Positions 35,352 to 46,853 of a DNA stretch of 64,000 nt are shown piece by piece. The notes under the pieces were generated by a model. The model made no database searches. It worked only from the letters and a program-made list of their open reading frames with translations, and was not told where the DNA came from. The first letter of the stretch is position 1, and every line of letters starts with the position of its first letter. Source of the DNA: Candidatus Sphingomonas excrementigallinarum (GTDB lineage: Bacteria > Pseudomonadota > Alphaproteobacteria > Sphingomonadales > Sphingomonadaceae). The stretch spans positions 23,945 through 87,944 of the forward strand of contig DXIH01000011.1 in assembly GCA_019112965.1 (NCBI GenBank), read 5' to 3'. The position numbers were made by a program, and so were the translations under genes.

Positions 35352-36827
35352 ATGACGTTCGATCGACGCGATATCCTGCGCGCCACGGCGCTGGGCGGGG
35401 CGGGGTGGCTGGCGGGGTGCACCGCCGGGCCGCTGGCGCCAAGACGTGCGCCGCAGATGGCTTTCCCGGGCGTACTGCCCAGGATAGGCACCACGCCCGC
35501 GAGCGCCAGTGACCCGCTGATGGACGATATCCAGCGGCGCACCGTCAGCTATTTCTGGAATACGACCGACCAGGTGACGGGCCTCGCCCCCGATCGCTGG
35601 CCGACCCCCAGCTTCGCCTCGATCGCGGCGGTCGGCTTTGCCCTGACCACCTATCCGATCGCGGCGACGCGCGGCTGGATCACGCGGGTCGCCGCCGCGC
35701 AGCGGACGCGGGCGACGCTGCGCTTTTTCGCGAATGCGCCGCAAGGCCCCGACAAGGAGGGGATGAGCGGCTATAAGGGGTTTTTCTACCATTTCCTGGG
35801 CGTCACCAAGGGGCATCGCTTCGCCAAGACCGAGCTGTCGACGATCGACACGGCGCTGCTGCTGGGCGGCGTGCTCTTCGCGCAGACCTGGTTCGACGAC
35901 GAAACCGACCCGACCGAGCGCGAAATCCGGGCGCTAGCCGATCAGCTTTACCGCGCGGTTGAATGGGATTGGATCACGCCGCGCAAGCCGTTCGTGTCGA
36001 TGGGCTGGCATCCCGAAAGCGGGTTCATCGGCTCGGACTGGAATATCTATAACGAGAGCCTGATCCTCTACGTCCTGGCGCTCGGCTCACCGACGCATGC
36101 GCTGCCACCGACGACCTGGGACGCTTGGACGGCCAAGTTCGACCCGTCCTGGGACGAGAAATATGATGATCCCTTCACCGCCTTTCCGCCCCTGTTCGGG
36201 CATCAGTATAGCCAGGTGTGGATCGACTTTCGCGATCTGATGGACACCTATTCCAAGCGGCGCGGGTTCGGCTATTTCGAGAATAGCCGCCGTGCGACCT
36301 ATGCGCAGCGCCGCTATGCCATCAACAATCCCGGACGCTGGCGCGGCTATGGCGAGAATGTCTGGGGGCTGACCGCGTGCGACGGGCCGGGCGACTTCGT
36401 CCGCGAGATCGACGGGCGCAAGCGCCAGTTCTTCTCCTATTCCGCGCGGGGACCCGGCGACCGCGACGACGGGACGATCGCGCCGACCGCGGCGCTGGGA
36501 TCGATCGCATTCGCACCGGAGATCGTGCTGCCTGCGGCGCGGGCGATGTATTCGACCTATGGCACTGCGATCTACGACCGCTACGGCTTTCGCGACAGCT
36601 TCAACCCGACGCTGACGCTGAGCGACGTCAAGCTGCAGCACGGCAAGGTGGTGCCCTATATCGGTTGGGTCGCGGGCGATTATCTCGGCATCGACCAGGG
36701 GCCCATCGCCTGCATGATCGAAAACTGGCGCAGCGGGCTGATCTGGAAGACGATGCAGAAGAATCCTTATATCCGCGCCGGGCTGGAGCGGGCCGGGTTC
36801 ACCGGCGGCTGGCTGTCATCGGCATAA
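35352..36827 (+). CDS. Glycoamylase domain protein (GH144-type, probable endo-beta-1,2-glucanase)
   Basis: A 491-residue protein of the glycoamylase (PF10091) type. The N-terminus MTFDRRDILR...WLAGC combines a Tat motif with a lipobox Cys, so it is probably a periplasmic lipoprotein. Family blocks include FGHQYSQVWIDFR, GRWRGYGENVWGLTACDGP and DDGTIAPTAALGS. Characterised members (GH144, Chitinophaga pinensis) cut beta-1,2-glucan to sophoro-oligosaccharides. The start ATG 35352 lacks a strong ribosome site. Activity assignment is by family and context. Confidence 0.85.
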   Translation: MTFDRRDILRATALGGAGWLAGCTAGPLAPRRAPQMAFPGVLPRIGTTPASASDPLMDDIQRRTVSYFWNTTDQVTGLAPDRWPTPSFASIAAVGFALTTYPIAATRGWITRVAAAQRTRATLRFFANAPQGPDKEGMSGYKGFFYHFLGVTKGHRFAKTELSTIDTALLLGGVLFAQTWFDDETDPTEREIRALADQLYRAVEWDWITPRKPFVSMGWHPESGFIGSDWNIYNESLILYVLALGSPTHALPPTTWDAWTAKFDPSWDEKYDDPFTAFPPLFGHQYSQVWIDFRDLMDTYSKRRGFGYFENSRRATYAQRRYAINNPGRWRGYGENVWGLTACDGPGDFVREIDGRKRQFFSYSARGPGDRDDGTIAPTAALGSIAFAPEIVLPAARAMYSTYGTAIYDRYGFRDSFNPTLTLSDVKLQHGKVVPYIGWVAGDYLGIDQGPIACMIENWRSGLIWKTMQKNPYIRAGLERAGFTGGWLSSA

Positions 36828-36866
36828 GCGACTGGCGTCGGGGCGAACGTTGCTCCGGCTTTGTCC

Positions 36867-37697
36867 TCAGGCGTTCAGCCAATCCGCCGTAATTTCCCCG
36901 CTATGCCCCTCCGGCGCCAGCGCGGCGCGGAGAGCTTCCAGCAGGGGCGGCAGCCCTTGCATGAAGGCATAGGGCGGATTGACGATGAAGAGGCCTGCGC
37001 CGTTGTAGATACCGGGCTGGTCGGCGTCATAAATCCAATGTTCCACCGACAGGAACTTGGGGATGCCGAGATTGCGCAGATCGTGCTTCCAGCGCTGGTG
37101 AGTCGCGCGGTCCTTCAGCGGATACCAGACGACCGTCACGCCATGCGCCCATTTGCGGTGCGCTGCCGCCAGCGTCGCGGTGATGCGGGCGCGTTCGTCG
37201 GTCTGTTCATAGGGCGGATCGACCACCACTACGCCGCGCGGCGTGCGGGTCGGGAGCATCGCCAGCCACAGCTCATAGGCATCGCGCTCATGCACGGCGG
37301 CAGGGGTGCCGCGCATCGCGCCGCGCAGCTCCCGCACGTCCTCGGGATGCTTTTCGTTAAGGATCAGCACATCCTGCGGGCGCAGGAGTTGCGCCAGGAA
37401 CCGCGGCGAGCCGGGATAGAGGCGCGGCTCCGCCTCGACATTTACGGCCCGCACCGCCGCGCGATAGTCGTCCAGCAACGGGTTCGCGTCCGCAAAGGCC
37501 CGCACCACGCCGTGCGCGGCCTCGCCGGTGCGTTGCGCCTGCTCACCGCCCAGGTCGTACAGCCCGCAACCGGCATGGGTGTCGATCAGGGTCAACGCAC
37601 CCTCTTTTTGCTGCAAGGCGCGGACCAGCGCGATCAGCAGGCTGTGCTTCACGACATCGGCGCTGTTGCCGGCATGGAAGGAGTGGCGATAATTCAT
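36867..37697 (-). CDS. rlmJ: 23S rRNA (adenine(2030)-N(6))-methyltransferase
   Basis: The 276-residue protein begins MNYRHSFHAGNSADVVKHS, a hallmark of RlmJ, and has the amino-methyltransferase motif VVVDPPYEQ near residue 160. It methylates A2030 in 23S rRNA. Length matches the family. It is convergent with the glycoamylase gene. Confidence 0.96.
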   Translation of the reverse strand: MNYRHSFHAGNSADVVKHSLLIALVRALQQKEGALTLIDTHAGCGLYDLGGEQAQRTGEAAHGVVRAFADANPLLDDYRAAVRAVNVEAEPRLYPGSPRFLAQLLRPQDVLILNEKHPEDVRELRGAMRGTPAAVHERDAYELWLAMLPTRTPRGVVVVDPPYEQTDERARITATLAAAHRKWAHGVTVVWYPLKDRATHQRWKHDLRNLGIPKFLSVEHWIYDADQPGIYNGAGLFIVNPPYAFMQGLPPLLEALRAALAPEGHSGEITADWLNA

Positions 37698-37815
37698 TCG
37701 AAATCCAGAAACCTGCCGATGGGGCGCATTACTAAGCGACCTGTTCGGCGCTCATAGGAGAGCCGGGGAGGGGGCGTCAAAGCCGCACTGTATCGCCTGC
37801 GCGGGAGCTAGGCCG

Positions 37816-37999
37816 GATCGACATTCATGTTATTCCTCCCCTGTAAGGGGAGGTGGCAGGCTGAAGGCCTGACGGAGGGGTGTCCCGGTTGGCGAGGTTG
37901 GACCTCCATTACCACCGGCGACACCCCTCCACCATCCTCTGGATGGTCCCCCTCCCCTTGCAGGGGAGGAATGTGTGGCATTTCGCCTGAATGTCGATC
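37816..37999. repeat. Nested inverted repeat with two repeat-family copies (B and C)
   Basis: Perfect 12-bp outer arms lie at 37816-37827 and 37988-37999. Inside are a direct-strand copy (37831-37887) and a reverse copy (37919-37973) of the palindromic family seen at 13120. Their inner stems are CAGGC/GCCTG and CCATCC/GGATGG. It fills most of the 306-bp gap between rlmJ and the pseudouridine synthase gene. Confidence 0.8.
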
Positions 38000-38003
38000 G
38001 GTC

Positions 38004-41075
<3,072 letters not shown>

Positions 41076-41091
41076 GCCGGTAGGTCGAGAT

Positions 41092-41140
41092 GGGGGCGCG
41101 GCGTGCCCGGACGCAGGTCCGGGTCGCTGCGCCCCTTTTT
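41092..41140 (+). terminator. Rho-independent terminator of katG
   Basis: A long GC-rich stem centred on CCCGGAC/GTCCGGG with outer GGGGCGC/GCGCCCC arms, followed by TTTTT, ending 65 bp after the katG stop. Confidence 0.85.
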
Positions 41141-41282
41141 CATGCGCTGGCGTGGCGGAATGCCCATGGGGTGCCAAGCCAGTGTGACCTTTGGCGCCAA
41201 AGCGTCACTATTCGGCGACGCGCCTGGGGAGCTTTGGATTAACCGGGCCTCAAGTTTCCGGGGCCAGGCGGCAACGCGCATA

Positions 41283-41582
41283 CTATTCGGCATAATCGGT
41301 GTTGCGGATCATATAGCGGTTGAGATCCGGCGCGCCGTCGTTCCACCAGACCGGACCTCGTTCGCCCAACGCGACCTTGGCGGCATCCACCTCGGCCCGC
41401 GCATGGGCGAGGCGTGTCGCATCGCCTTCCGCCATCGCGGTTCGCACCGCGCGTCGCGCTTGCATCAGTGCATCGACCCGCATCTGCCGTTCGTCCGGGG
41501 GCAGGGCAGGATTGCTCTTGCGCCACAACCGGCCCCGGACGACGATATAGCGGCCGTCGGGCGTCGTCAGTGGCGGCTTCAT
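41283..41582 (-). CDS. Conserved hypothetical protein
   Basis: A 99-residue cytoplasmic protein starting MKPPLTTPDGRYIVVRGRLWR. It has a helical middle (MQARRAVRTAMAEGD) and ends GERGPVWWNDGAPDLNRYMIRNT. I recall this pattern as a widespread unnamed alphaproteobacterial family, but it has no assigned role. The longer upstream frame is discarded as non-conserved-looking. It is divergent from the next small gene. Confidence 0.85.
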   Translation of the reverse strand: MKPPLTTPDGRYIVVRGRLWRKSNPALPPDERQMRVDALMQARRAVRTAMAEGDATRLAHARAEVDAAKVALGERGPVWWNDGAPDLNRYMIRNTDYAE

Positions 41583-41719
41583 GCTCTGATATGTCGTGCG
41601 GAAGTCATGCCGGTCATGATGGGCCTCTCGATCAGGGTCAGGAACAGACGATTGCCGATCAGGGTCGTTCCGGCGGCAAGGTCCTTTGCAGACGACGTCG
41701 GAGACATTAGGTTGATCGA

Positions 41720-41965
41720 ATGGCCGCTTTTGACGACAGCTTCGATCCCGATCTGGGGGCAGCGTGCAACCGCCTGGCGGCATGGGTGGAGGCTTTGCCC
41801 GAAGGGGCGGTGATCGATCCGGCATCCGACCTGACCGAGGACGATCTGGCCCTCATCCTTCGGCACCTCTACGCCACGCGGAGGCAGGCGCAGGCGGGGC
41901 AGCCGGTCGACCCTGCGCCGTCCCCCGCCGCGCGGGCGTCTGTTCCGGTGACGGCGAAAAGCTGA
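41720..41965 (+). CDS. Small acidic hypothetical protein
   Basis: An 81-residue protein with a helical, acidic N-terminal part (MAAFDDSFDPDLGAACNRLA...DLTEDDLALILRHLYATRRQ) and a Pro/Ala-rich tail. It has no signal peptide or membrane segment. I do not recognise it. It is divergent from the 99-residue gene across 137 bp. Confidence 0.6.
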   Translation: MAAFDDSFDPDLGAACNRLAAWVEALPEGAVIDPASDLTEDDLALILRHLYATRRQAQAGQPVDPAPSPAARASVPVTAKS

Positions 41966-42079
41966 CGGCCCGATCCGGCGCCGGGGAAATTTCCTTTTTC
42001 CTGAACGGCTCCGATGACGTTCGGCGGCGTTCTATCGGCTGACCGGCGTACAAACGCCGGTCGCGCGAGTGGAGCCGTC

Positions 42080-42190
42080 ATGTCCGATCAGCCCAGCAAG
42101 TTGCACGATCCGCAGGCGATTCCGCGCGACGAACAGGCGGCGGACGATGCCCGGGCATTGCGTCCCGGCCACCCTCCGCTGGACGAATAG
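42080..42190 (+). CDS. 36-residue hydrophilic micro-protein
   Basis: ATG 42080 has GGAG about 7 nt upstream. The product MSDQPSKLHDPQAIPRDEQA (continuing ADDARALRPG and HPPLDE) is charged, Pro-rich and probably unstructured. It lies among small conserved unknowns. Coding status rests on the ribosome site and biased composition only. Confidence 0.45.
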   Translation: MSDQPSKLHDPQAIPRDEQAADDARALRPGHPPLDE

Positions 42191-42290
42191 TCCGTGACCG
42201 ATCGTGTTGAGGCCGAAGTCGTCACATTCGGCGACTTTGCCTGACGAGCGCCACCGCGCGTGCAATCCGTTTACAATCGGGAGTCCCAAG

Positions 42291-42659
42291 ATGGATGATG
42301 AACGCCTTTGGAGCTTTGAGGAAAGCCTGTGGACCCAGGGCCCGGAGAATTACCGGGAAAAGGTCGATGCCGAGGTCGTGATGGTCCTGCCCCGGCCGCC
42401 CTTCGTCCTGACCGGCGAGGCTGCGGTATCGGCGGTGGCGGATACGCCCGTCTGGGACCATGCCGAATTGACCGAACGACAGGTTTCGCGCCCGCAGGAA
42501 GGCCTGATCGTCATCGGCTATCACGTCGCCGCCAGCCGCGGCGAAGAAGCCTATGAGGCCTATTGCACCTCGGTGATCCGGCGGCTCGAACATGAAGTCT
42601 GGCGCGTCGTGCAGCATCAGCAGACGCCGAAACTGACCAAGCCCCTGGCCGAAGCGTAA
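42291..42659 (+). CDS. NTF2-like (DUF4440-type) protein
   Basis: A 122-residue cytoplasmic protein with the curved-sheet pattern of SnoaL/NTF2-like proteins: an N-terminal helix (MDDERLWSFEESLW), PRPPFVLTGEAAVSAV, GLIVIGYHVAASRGEEAYEAYCTSVI and a final VWRVVQHQQTP strand. GGGAG lies 7 nt before the ATG. No catalytic role is evident. A hairpin follows. Confidence 0.75.
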   Translation: MDDERLWSFEESLWTQGPENYREKVDAEVVMVLPRPPFVLTGEAAVSAVADTPVWDHAELTERQVSRPQEGLIVIGYHVAASRGEEAYEAYCTSVIRRLEHEVWRVVQHQQTPKLTKPLAEA

Positions 42660-42664
42660 CGGCG

Positions 42665-42714
42665 AAGCCCCGCATGGCGGCCAGGCCCATTGGCCCGGTC
42701 GCGACGCGGGGCTT
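42665..42714 (+). terminator. Hairpin after the NTF2-like gene
   Basis: AAGCCCCGC (42665-42673) pairs with GCGGGGCTT (42706-42714); the loop has a further GGCC-rich stem. No U-run follows, but it sits between convergent genes and may serve both. Confidence 0.5.
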
Positions 42715-42790
42715 ACGAAACCTTGCCGTCTGAAAAGACTCGACCCGCTCCTGCCTGGGGGTGAACCTTGCGCAGGATCGGGTATTGACC

Positions 42791-43741
42791 TCAATAGGTG
42801 AGGGTGACGACGACGGTATCGCTATAGACACCGGGCGCAGGCGTTGCCTGGGCAGGCACCCGGCCATGGACGGCGAGCGCCTGGACAAGGCCGGTGCCGG
42901 AGGCTTGTACGCCGCTGTCCCAGGACGATGACAGCGCGGCGTCGCGGAACAGCCCATAGGTGATGAAGCCGCCCGACGCGCCGCGCATCCGCCGGGTGCC
43001 CGAGGCATCGGCATTGCGTCCGGCATCGAGGCGCAGGGCGTAGGGCGTCTGGTTGGTGCAGGTCAGGCTGATGCCGCTCTGCGCCGTCACGACGCGGGAC
43101 AGCACGCCGGTTGGCGGAAATGTCAGGTCGGTCGCCGCCACGGTGCATCCCTTGGCGGGGGCAGCCGTCACCTCGAAGGTCGGGCGGATCGAGGCGGAGC
43201 CCGCGAACCCCGTGCAGTTGGTACTGGTGCCGAGCAGTTCGGCCCCATAGCTGAACAAAGTGGCATTCCCGATGAAGCTGGCGCGATAGGCGCCCGGCAC
43301 CGCCGTCGCCTGGCCATCAAACAGCCGCGCATAGATGCTGCGCGTCGCCGAACCGGCGCCATTGAGCAGGTTGGATATGATGATTGGCGGCACGCTGCCC
43401 AAACTGGGATTGTCCAGCGATCCCCAGGCGATCGATCGCGCCGCGTCCTGATAAAGCTGGAAGCGCAGCGATCCCGCCGGGCCCGTCATCAACCGGGCCG
43501 ATCCGTCGGTGCCACCGCTGCCCGCCCCGATGCCGGGACAGATTTTGACGACGCTGAGTAATGGAATGCCGGTGCAGGTGACGGTGACCGTGCCCGTGAC
43601 GTCGACGGAGCCGCCGGACAGGAGCGAGGGGCTGCCGAAATCGATGGACGACACCGTCGCCGAACAGGTCTGGGCCTGCGCGGTGCCGGGCATCATGAGA
43701 AGGGCGAAGGCGGCCAGCAATGCGAGGAGCAACGGTTTCAT
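42791..43741 (-). CDS. Spore coat U domain protein, two domains (pilus tip adhesin, CsuE-like)
   Basis: A 316-residue secreted protein with a signal peptide (to TAQA) and two SCPU domains (about 24-165 and 175-316), each with paired cysteines (CSATVSSIDFG, GCTVAATDLTF) and a YSDTVVVTLTY-type donor strand end. A two-domain SCPU protein at the end of an archaic chaperone-usher operon matches the CsuE tip adhesin. ATGA overlap with the usher gene shows coupling. Confidence 0.85.
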   Translation of the reverse strand: MKPLLLALLAAFALLMMPGTAQAQTCSATVSSIDFGSPSLLSGGSVDVTGTVTVTCTGIPLLSVVKICPGIGAGSGGTDGSARLMTGPAGSLRFQLYQDAARSIAWGSLDNPSLGSVPPIIISNLLNGAGSATRSIYARLFDGQATAVPGAYRASFIGNATLFSYGAELLGTSTNCTGFAGSASIRPTFEVTAAPAKGCTVAATDLTFPPTGVLSRVVTAQSGISLTCTNQTPYALRLDAGRNADASGTRRMRGASGGFITYGLFRDAALSSSWDSGVQASGTGLVQALAVHGRVPAQATPAPGVYSDTVVVTLTY

Positions 43742-46161
43742 GTGCTCGGCCCCGCCATCGGGGCGCAGACGGCACGGATGCGAACCTGCTCGCCCGGCTG
43801 GCTGGCGAAGGGGAAGCGGGCCCGGCAGCGTCGACCGTCGGGATCGGTGACGATCGCTTCGTTCTGCGCGCGAAGGGCCCCCAGGAAGGCGACGCCGTCA
43901 TAGCCGACGACATCCTCCGGCAATCCCGGCCGTGCAATGCCCGAGCCGAGCGGCAGCAACCGCCCGTCGCCATCGACGAACTCCACCAGTGCGGTGTCGG
44001 TCTCGCGCGCGATGCCGAACGTGACGAAGGCGGGGACGCGGGTAAAGGCCACCGCCTCGGCATGGGTGGAGTTGATGCGGGCATCGACGGGCAGCGAGGA
44101 GGGATCGATCGAGATCGCGCTCGGCTCGAACGGGGCGATGTCGGGGACCAGCAGCTTGCCCGACGCGCCGGTGGTGCCGACCAGCCGGTTCTCGCGGTAG
44201 ACCCGCACGCCGCTCGCGCCCGCATCGGCCACCGCGAAGGACTGGTCGAGACGCCGTGCGGCATAGAGATCGCCGCCGATCAGCGCGATGGCGCCCTCCG
44301 CCTGCAGGGTGCCGGAGACGTTGCCGCCCACATACAGGCCGGTCGCCTCGAACTGCGCGAAGTTGGTTGTGTGCCGGACGATGGCGTGGCCCGCCCGCTC
44401 GCGGCCATCGGCGACGCGCACCGACCAGCCCCAGGAGCCTGGCTCATGCGCGCCCTGACGCGACACCTCTGCATAGCCCGAAACGCGGCCGTCCGATACG
44501 GTCGCCCCCGTCGTGAGCGAGGCACGTCGCCCGAAAGGCAGGCTTGCCCCGACGAACAGGGCGAAGTTGCGGTCGCCGCTCAGGTCCGCGACGGCATTGG
44601 CGAACAGCGACAGCCGCCCGACATTGGCCGTCGAGGACAGGCTGGCGAGGCGATAGCGGTCGCCGGATGCGGTCTTGGAATTTACCAGACTGACCCCGAT
44701 CGAGGCCGATGTCGTGGCGATCGGCAGCGAGAGCGAGAACTGATCGATCTCTCGGGGGGCACCGAAGATGCGCCGATCCCCCGCCAGGACCGGGCCGAAC
44801 GAGGCGGTGCGCGAGGCGAGGTCGGCATAGTGGCCAAGCGTCCGCATCGAGCGCAGGAGGATGGAAATGCCGGGACGGCGCGACTCGATGGCGATGTCGA
44901 TCAGGCCGCCGGTGCCTTCTCCCGATCGGCTGATCGCTCCGGCCAGCGACAGTAGCGCCTGATCGCGCAGCGTCACGACGCTTCCCGCGCCCAGCTGCAC
45001 CAGGCCCGCGCCCAGCTCGACATGGCCTTGCAGCGTCAGGCGGTCGGTTACGCCGTGCCGCGCCGACGCGGAAGCGATCAGGCGCCGGTCATAATCGTTC
45101 GACACGATCGCATAATTGCGCCGGGCAAAGCCGATCTCGGCACTGAAGTCGGTCAATCCGTCCGCCAGCAACTGGGGCGAGGCGTAGAAGGGCGCGGTCG
45201 ACACCGTCTTGCGGCCCAGCGCATCGCGCACGACGACGGTGGCGATGCCGGCACCCTGCACGACCGGCGGGTGCATTACCGCATAGGGGCCCTGCGGCAC
45301 ATCCGTCGACAGGGCGCGGACGCGATCGATGAACAGGTCCAGGGTCGAGGGAGCCGCCGCCGTACCACTGAGGCGCGGGACGGGCATGGTGACGAGGTCT
45401 GGGCGCATCCCGAATGTCCGCTGGATCTGCAGGCCGCCCATGCGGATCGGCCGGGTCCAGGCATGGCCGCCATTGATCGTGTCGCCCGCGCGCAGCGTCA
45501 CCAGACGGCCGGGGTCTTCATAGCTATAGGTCGTGGCCAGCCGGGTGAAGCGCATGCCCCCCGACAACAGGCCGACCGCGCTGCTCTCTAACAGGCCGAA
45601 CGCGCCGAAGACGCGCGTGCCGAACGCACCCGAAGCGCCGGTGAAGCGCGGCCCGACCGCGCTTCGGTCGCCGCTGGCGAACAGCGTATAGTCGAGCACC
45701 GCCCCGAAGGGCGGTCGTTCGGGCGTCGTGATGGTCCGATCGCCGCGCCCCCCGTCGATCAACGTCGGGCGCTGTACGGTCGGTCCCGCGGCCAGCCACA
45801 TCACCTGGCGCATCTCTTCATAGCGATAACGAAGGCCTTCGATGCGTTCGAGGGGGACATCACCGGCGCCCGCCTCGGCGGGCACTCGGACGCCCAGCGT
45901 CCGCAACTGGGCGGCGGGGGCCGTGAACCCGCCATCGGGGCGCTGCGTGAACGAGGCGACATAGCCGGTGGGCTTCTCGTTCAGATAGACCTCGAGCTGG
46001 AGCGCCTGTTCCTGGCGACTGGGATCGACATCGACACCGACACGAAGGGTGTCGCTGTCCTGCGCCCATGCCGCCTGCGCGCAGCCCAGCGTGACCAGGA
46101 GAATCCAGGCCAGTTCACCGGCGCGGCTGGGGCGCAAGGGAGACCTCGATCGGGCCACCAT
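43738..46161 (-). CDS. Fimbrial outer-membrane usher protein
   Basis: A 807-residue usher that threads pilus subunits through the outer membrane. A signal peptide is followed by the N-terminal PapC_N-type domain (about 40-170), a 24-strand beta-barrel with plug, and C-terminal domains ending RCRARFPFASQPGEQVRIRA (typical cysteine-rich usher end). It overlaps the chaperone gene by 47 bp and the adhesin gene by 4 bp. Confidence 0.93.
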   Translation of the reverse strand: MVARSRSPLRPSRAGELAWILLVTLGCAQAAWAQDSDTLRVGVDVDPSRQEQALQLEVYLNEKPTGYVASFTQRPDGGFTAPAAQLRTLGVRVPAEAGAGDVPLERIEGLRYRYEEMRQVMWLAAGPTVQRPTLIDGGRGDRTITTPERPPFGAVLDYTLFASGDRSAVGPRFTGASGAFGTRVFGAFGLLESSAVGLLSGGMRFTRLATTYSYEDPGRLVTLRAGDTINGGHAWTRPIRMGGLQIQRTFGMRPDLVTMPVPRLSGTAAAPSTLDLFIDRVRALSTDVPQGPYAVMHPPVVQGAGIATVVVRDALGRKTVSTAPFYASPQLLADGLTDFSAEIGFARRNYAIVSNDYDRRLIASASARHGVTDRLTLQGHVELGAGLVQLGAGSVVTLRDQALLSLAGAISRSGEGTGGLIDIAIESRRPGISILLRSMRTLGHYADLASRTASFGPVLAGDRRIFGAPREIDQFSLSLPIATTSASIGVSLVNSKTASGDRYRLASLSSTANVGRLSLFANAVADLSGDRNFALFVGASLPFGRRASLTTGATVSDGRVSGYAEVSRQGAHEPGSWGWSVRVADGRERAGHAIVRHTTNFAQFEATGLYVGGNVSGTLQAEGAIALIGGDLYAARRLDQSFAVADAGASGVRVYRENRLVGTTGASGKLLVPDIAPFEPSAISIDPSSLPVDARINSTHAEAVAFTRVPAFVTFGIARETDTALVEFVDGDGRLLPLGSGIARPGLPEDVVGYDGVAFLGALRAQNEAIVTDPDGRRCRARFPFASQPGEQVRIRAVCAPMAGPST

Positions 46162-46831
46162 CGGACACCGCCCGCATCCGTAGGTCGGTTTCGCCCGGCA
46201 GGGCGGTGCCGGGGTTCAGCGGAATGCGAAGCTCCGACCCGGCCAGCACATAGCCGACCAGACCCGAGCGGGCGAGAAGCTGCTGGCTACCCGCGATCAG
46301 CTGAAGGTCGGCGACACGCAGGCGCCGATTGCCCTTGTTGCGCCCGACCAGCGCCGCGCCGTTCCCCGCCCGGTCGATCCGCCATTCGACATCGGGGGTC
46401 CGGCGGGGAATGTCGGAGAAGAAGGCGGGGATCGACTGGCGGACGACCAGATTGACGGTGCCCGGCCGCGCCTGGGTGGGTTCGGGCACCTCGTCGATGA
46501 GGACCCGGTACGCCTCCTCGCCCACCGGCGCGGCCTTGGCGGTGCGTACGATGCGGACCAGATATTGCTGTTGCGGCGCCAGGGTCGAGAAGGGCGGGCT
46601 GGCAACGACGTCGCTGGTCGGGGTCAGCACATCGGTGCCGTCGCGCGACGTCCATCTCATCACCCGGACCTGGACACGCACCGGCCTTTGTTCGGCATTG
46701 GTCAGCGTCAGGGAGGTCGTGCGCGCGCCCGGCAACGGATCGATCGCGACCGGCGCCACCCGGATGTCGGAGGCGTGGCCGATCGCCGGGATCGCCAGCA
46801 CCATCACCGCTGCCGCGAGGGACGCCTTCAT
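46115..46831 (-). CDS. Periplasmic pilus chaperone
   Basis: A 238-residue PapD-like chaperone with signal peptide and two Ig-like domains (about 22-140 and 145-235). It has the conserved FSTLAPQQQYLVRIVR-type segment and EEAYRVLIDEV. It caps SCPU subunits by donor-strand complementation. It lies 22 bp after the major subunit gene and overlaps the usher gene. Confidence 0.92.
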   Translation of the reverse strand: MKASLAAAVMVLAIPAIGHASDIRVAPVAIDPLPGARTTSLTLTNAEQRPVRVQVRVMRWTSRDGTDVLTPTSDVVASPPFSTLAPQQQYLVRIVRTAKAAPVGEEAYRVLIDEVPEPTQARPGTVNLVVRQSIPAFFSDIPRRTPDVEWRIDRAGNGAALVGRNKGNRRLRVADLQLIAGSQQLLARSGLVGYVLAGSELRIPLNPGTALPGETDLRMRAVSDGGPIEVSLAPQPRR

Positions 46832-46853
46832 GCGGGCTTCTCCTGCGGCCCCA

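Noticed and set aside
42194-42244. GTG-started 16-codon frame after the 36-codon gene
   Set aside because: Too short, no Shine-Dalgarno and no other support.
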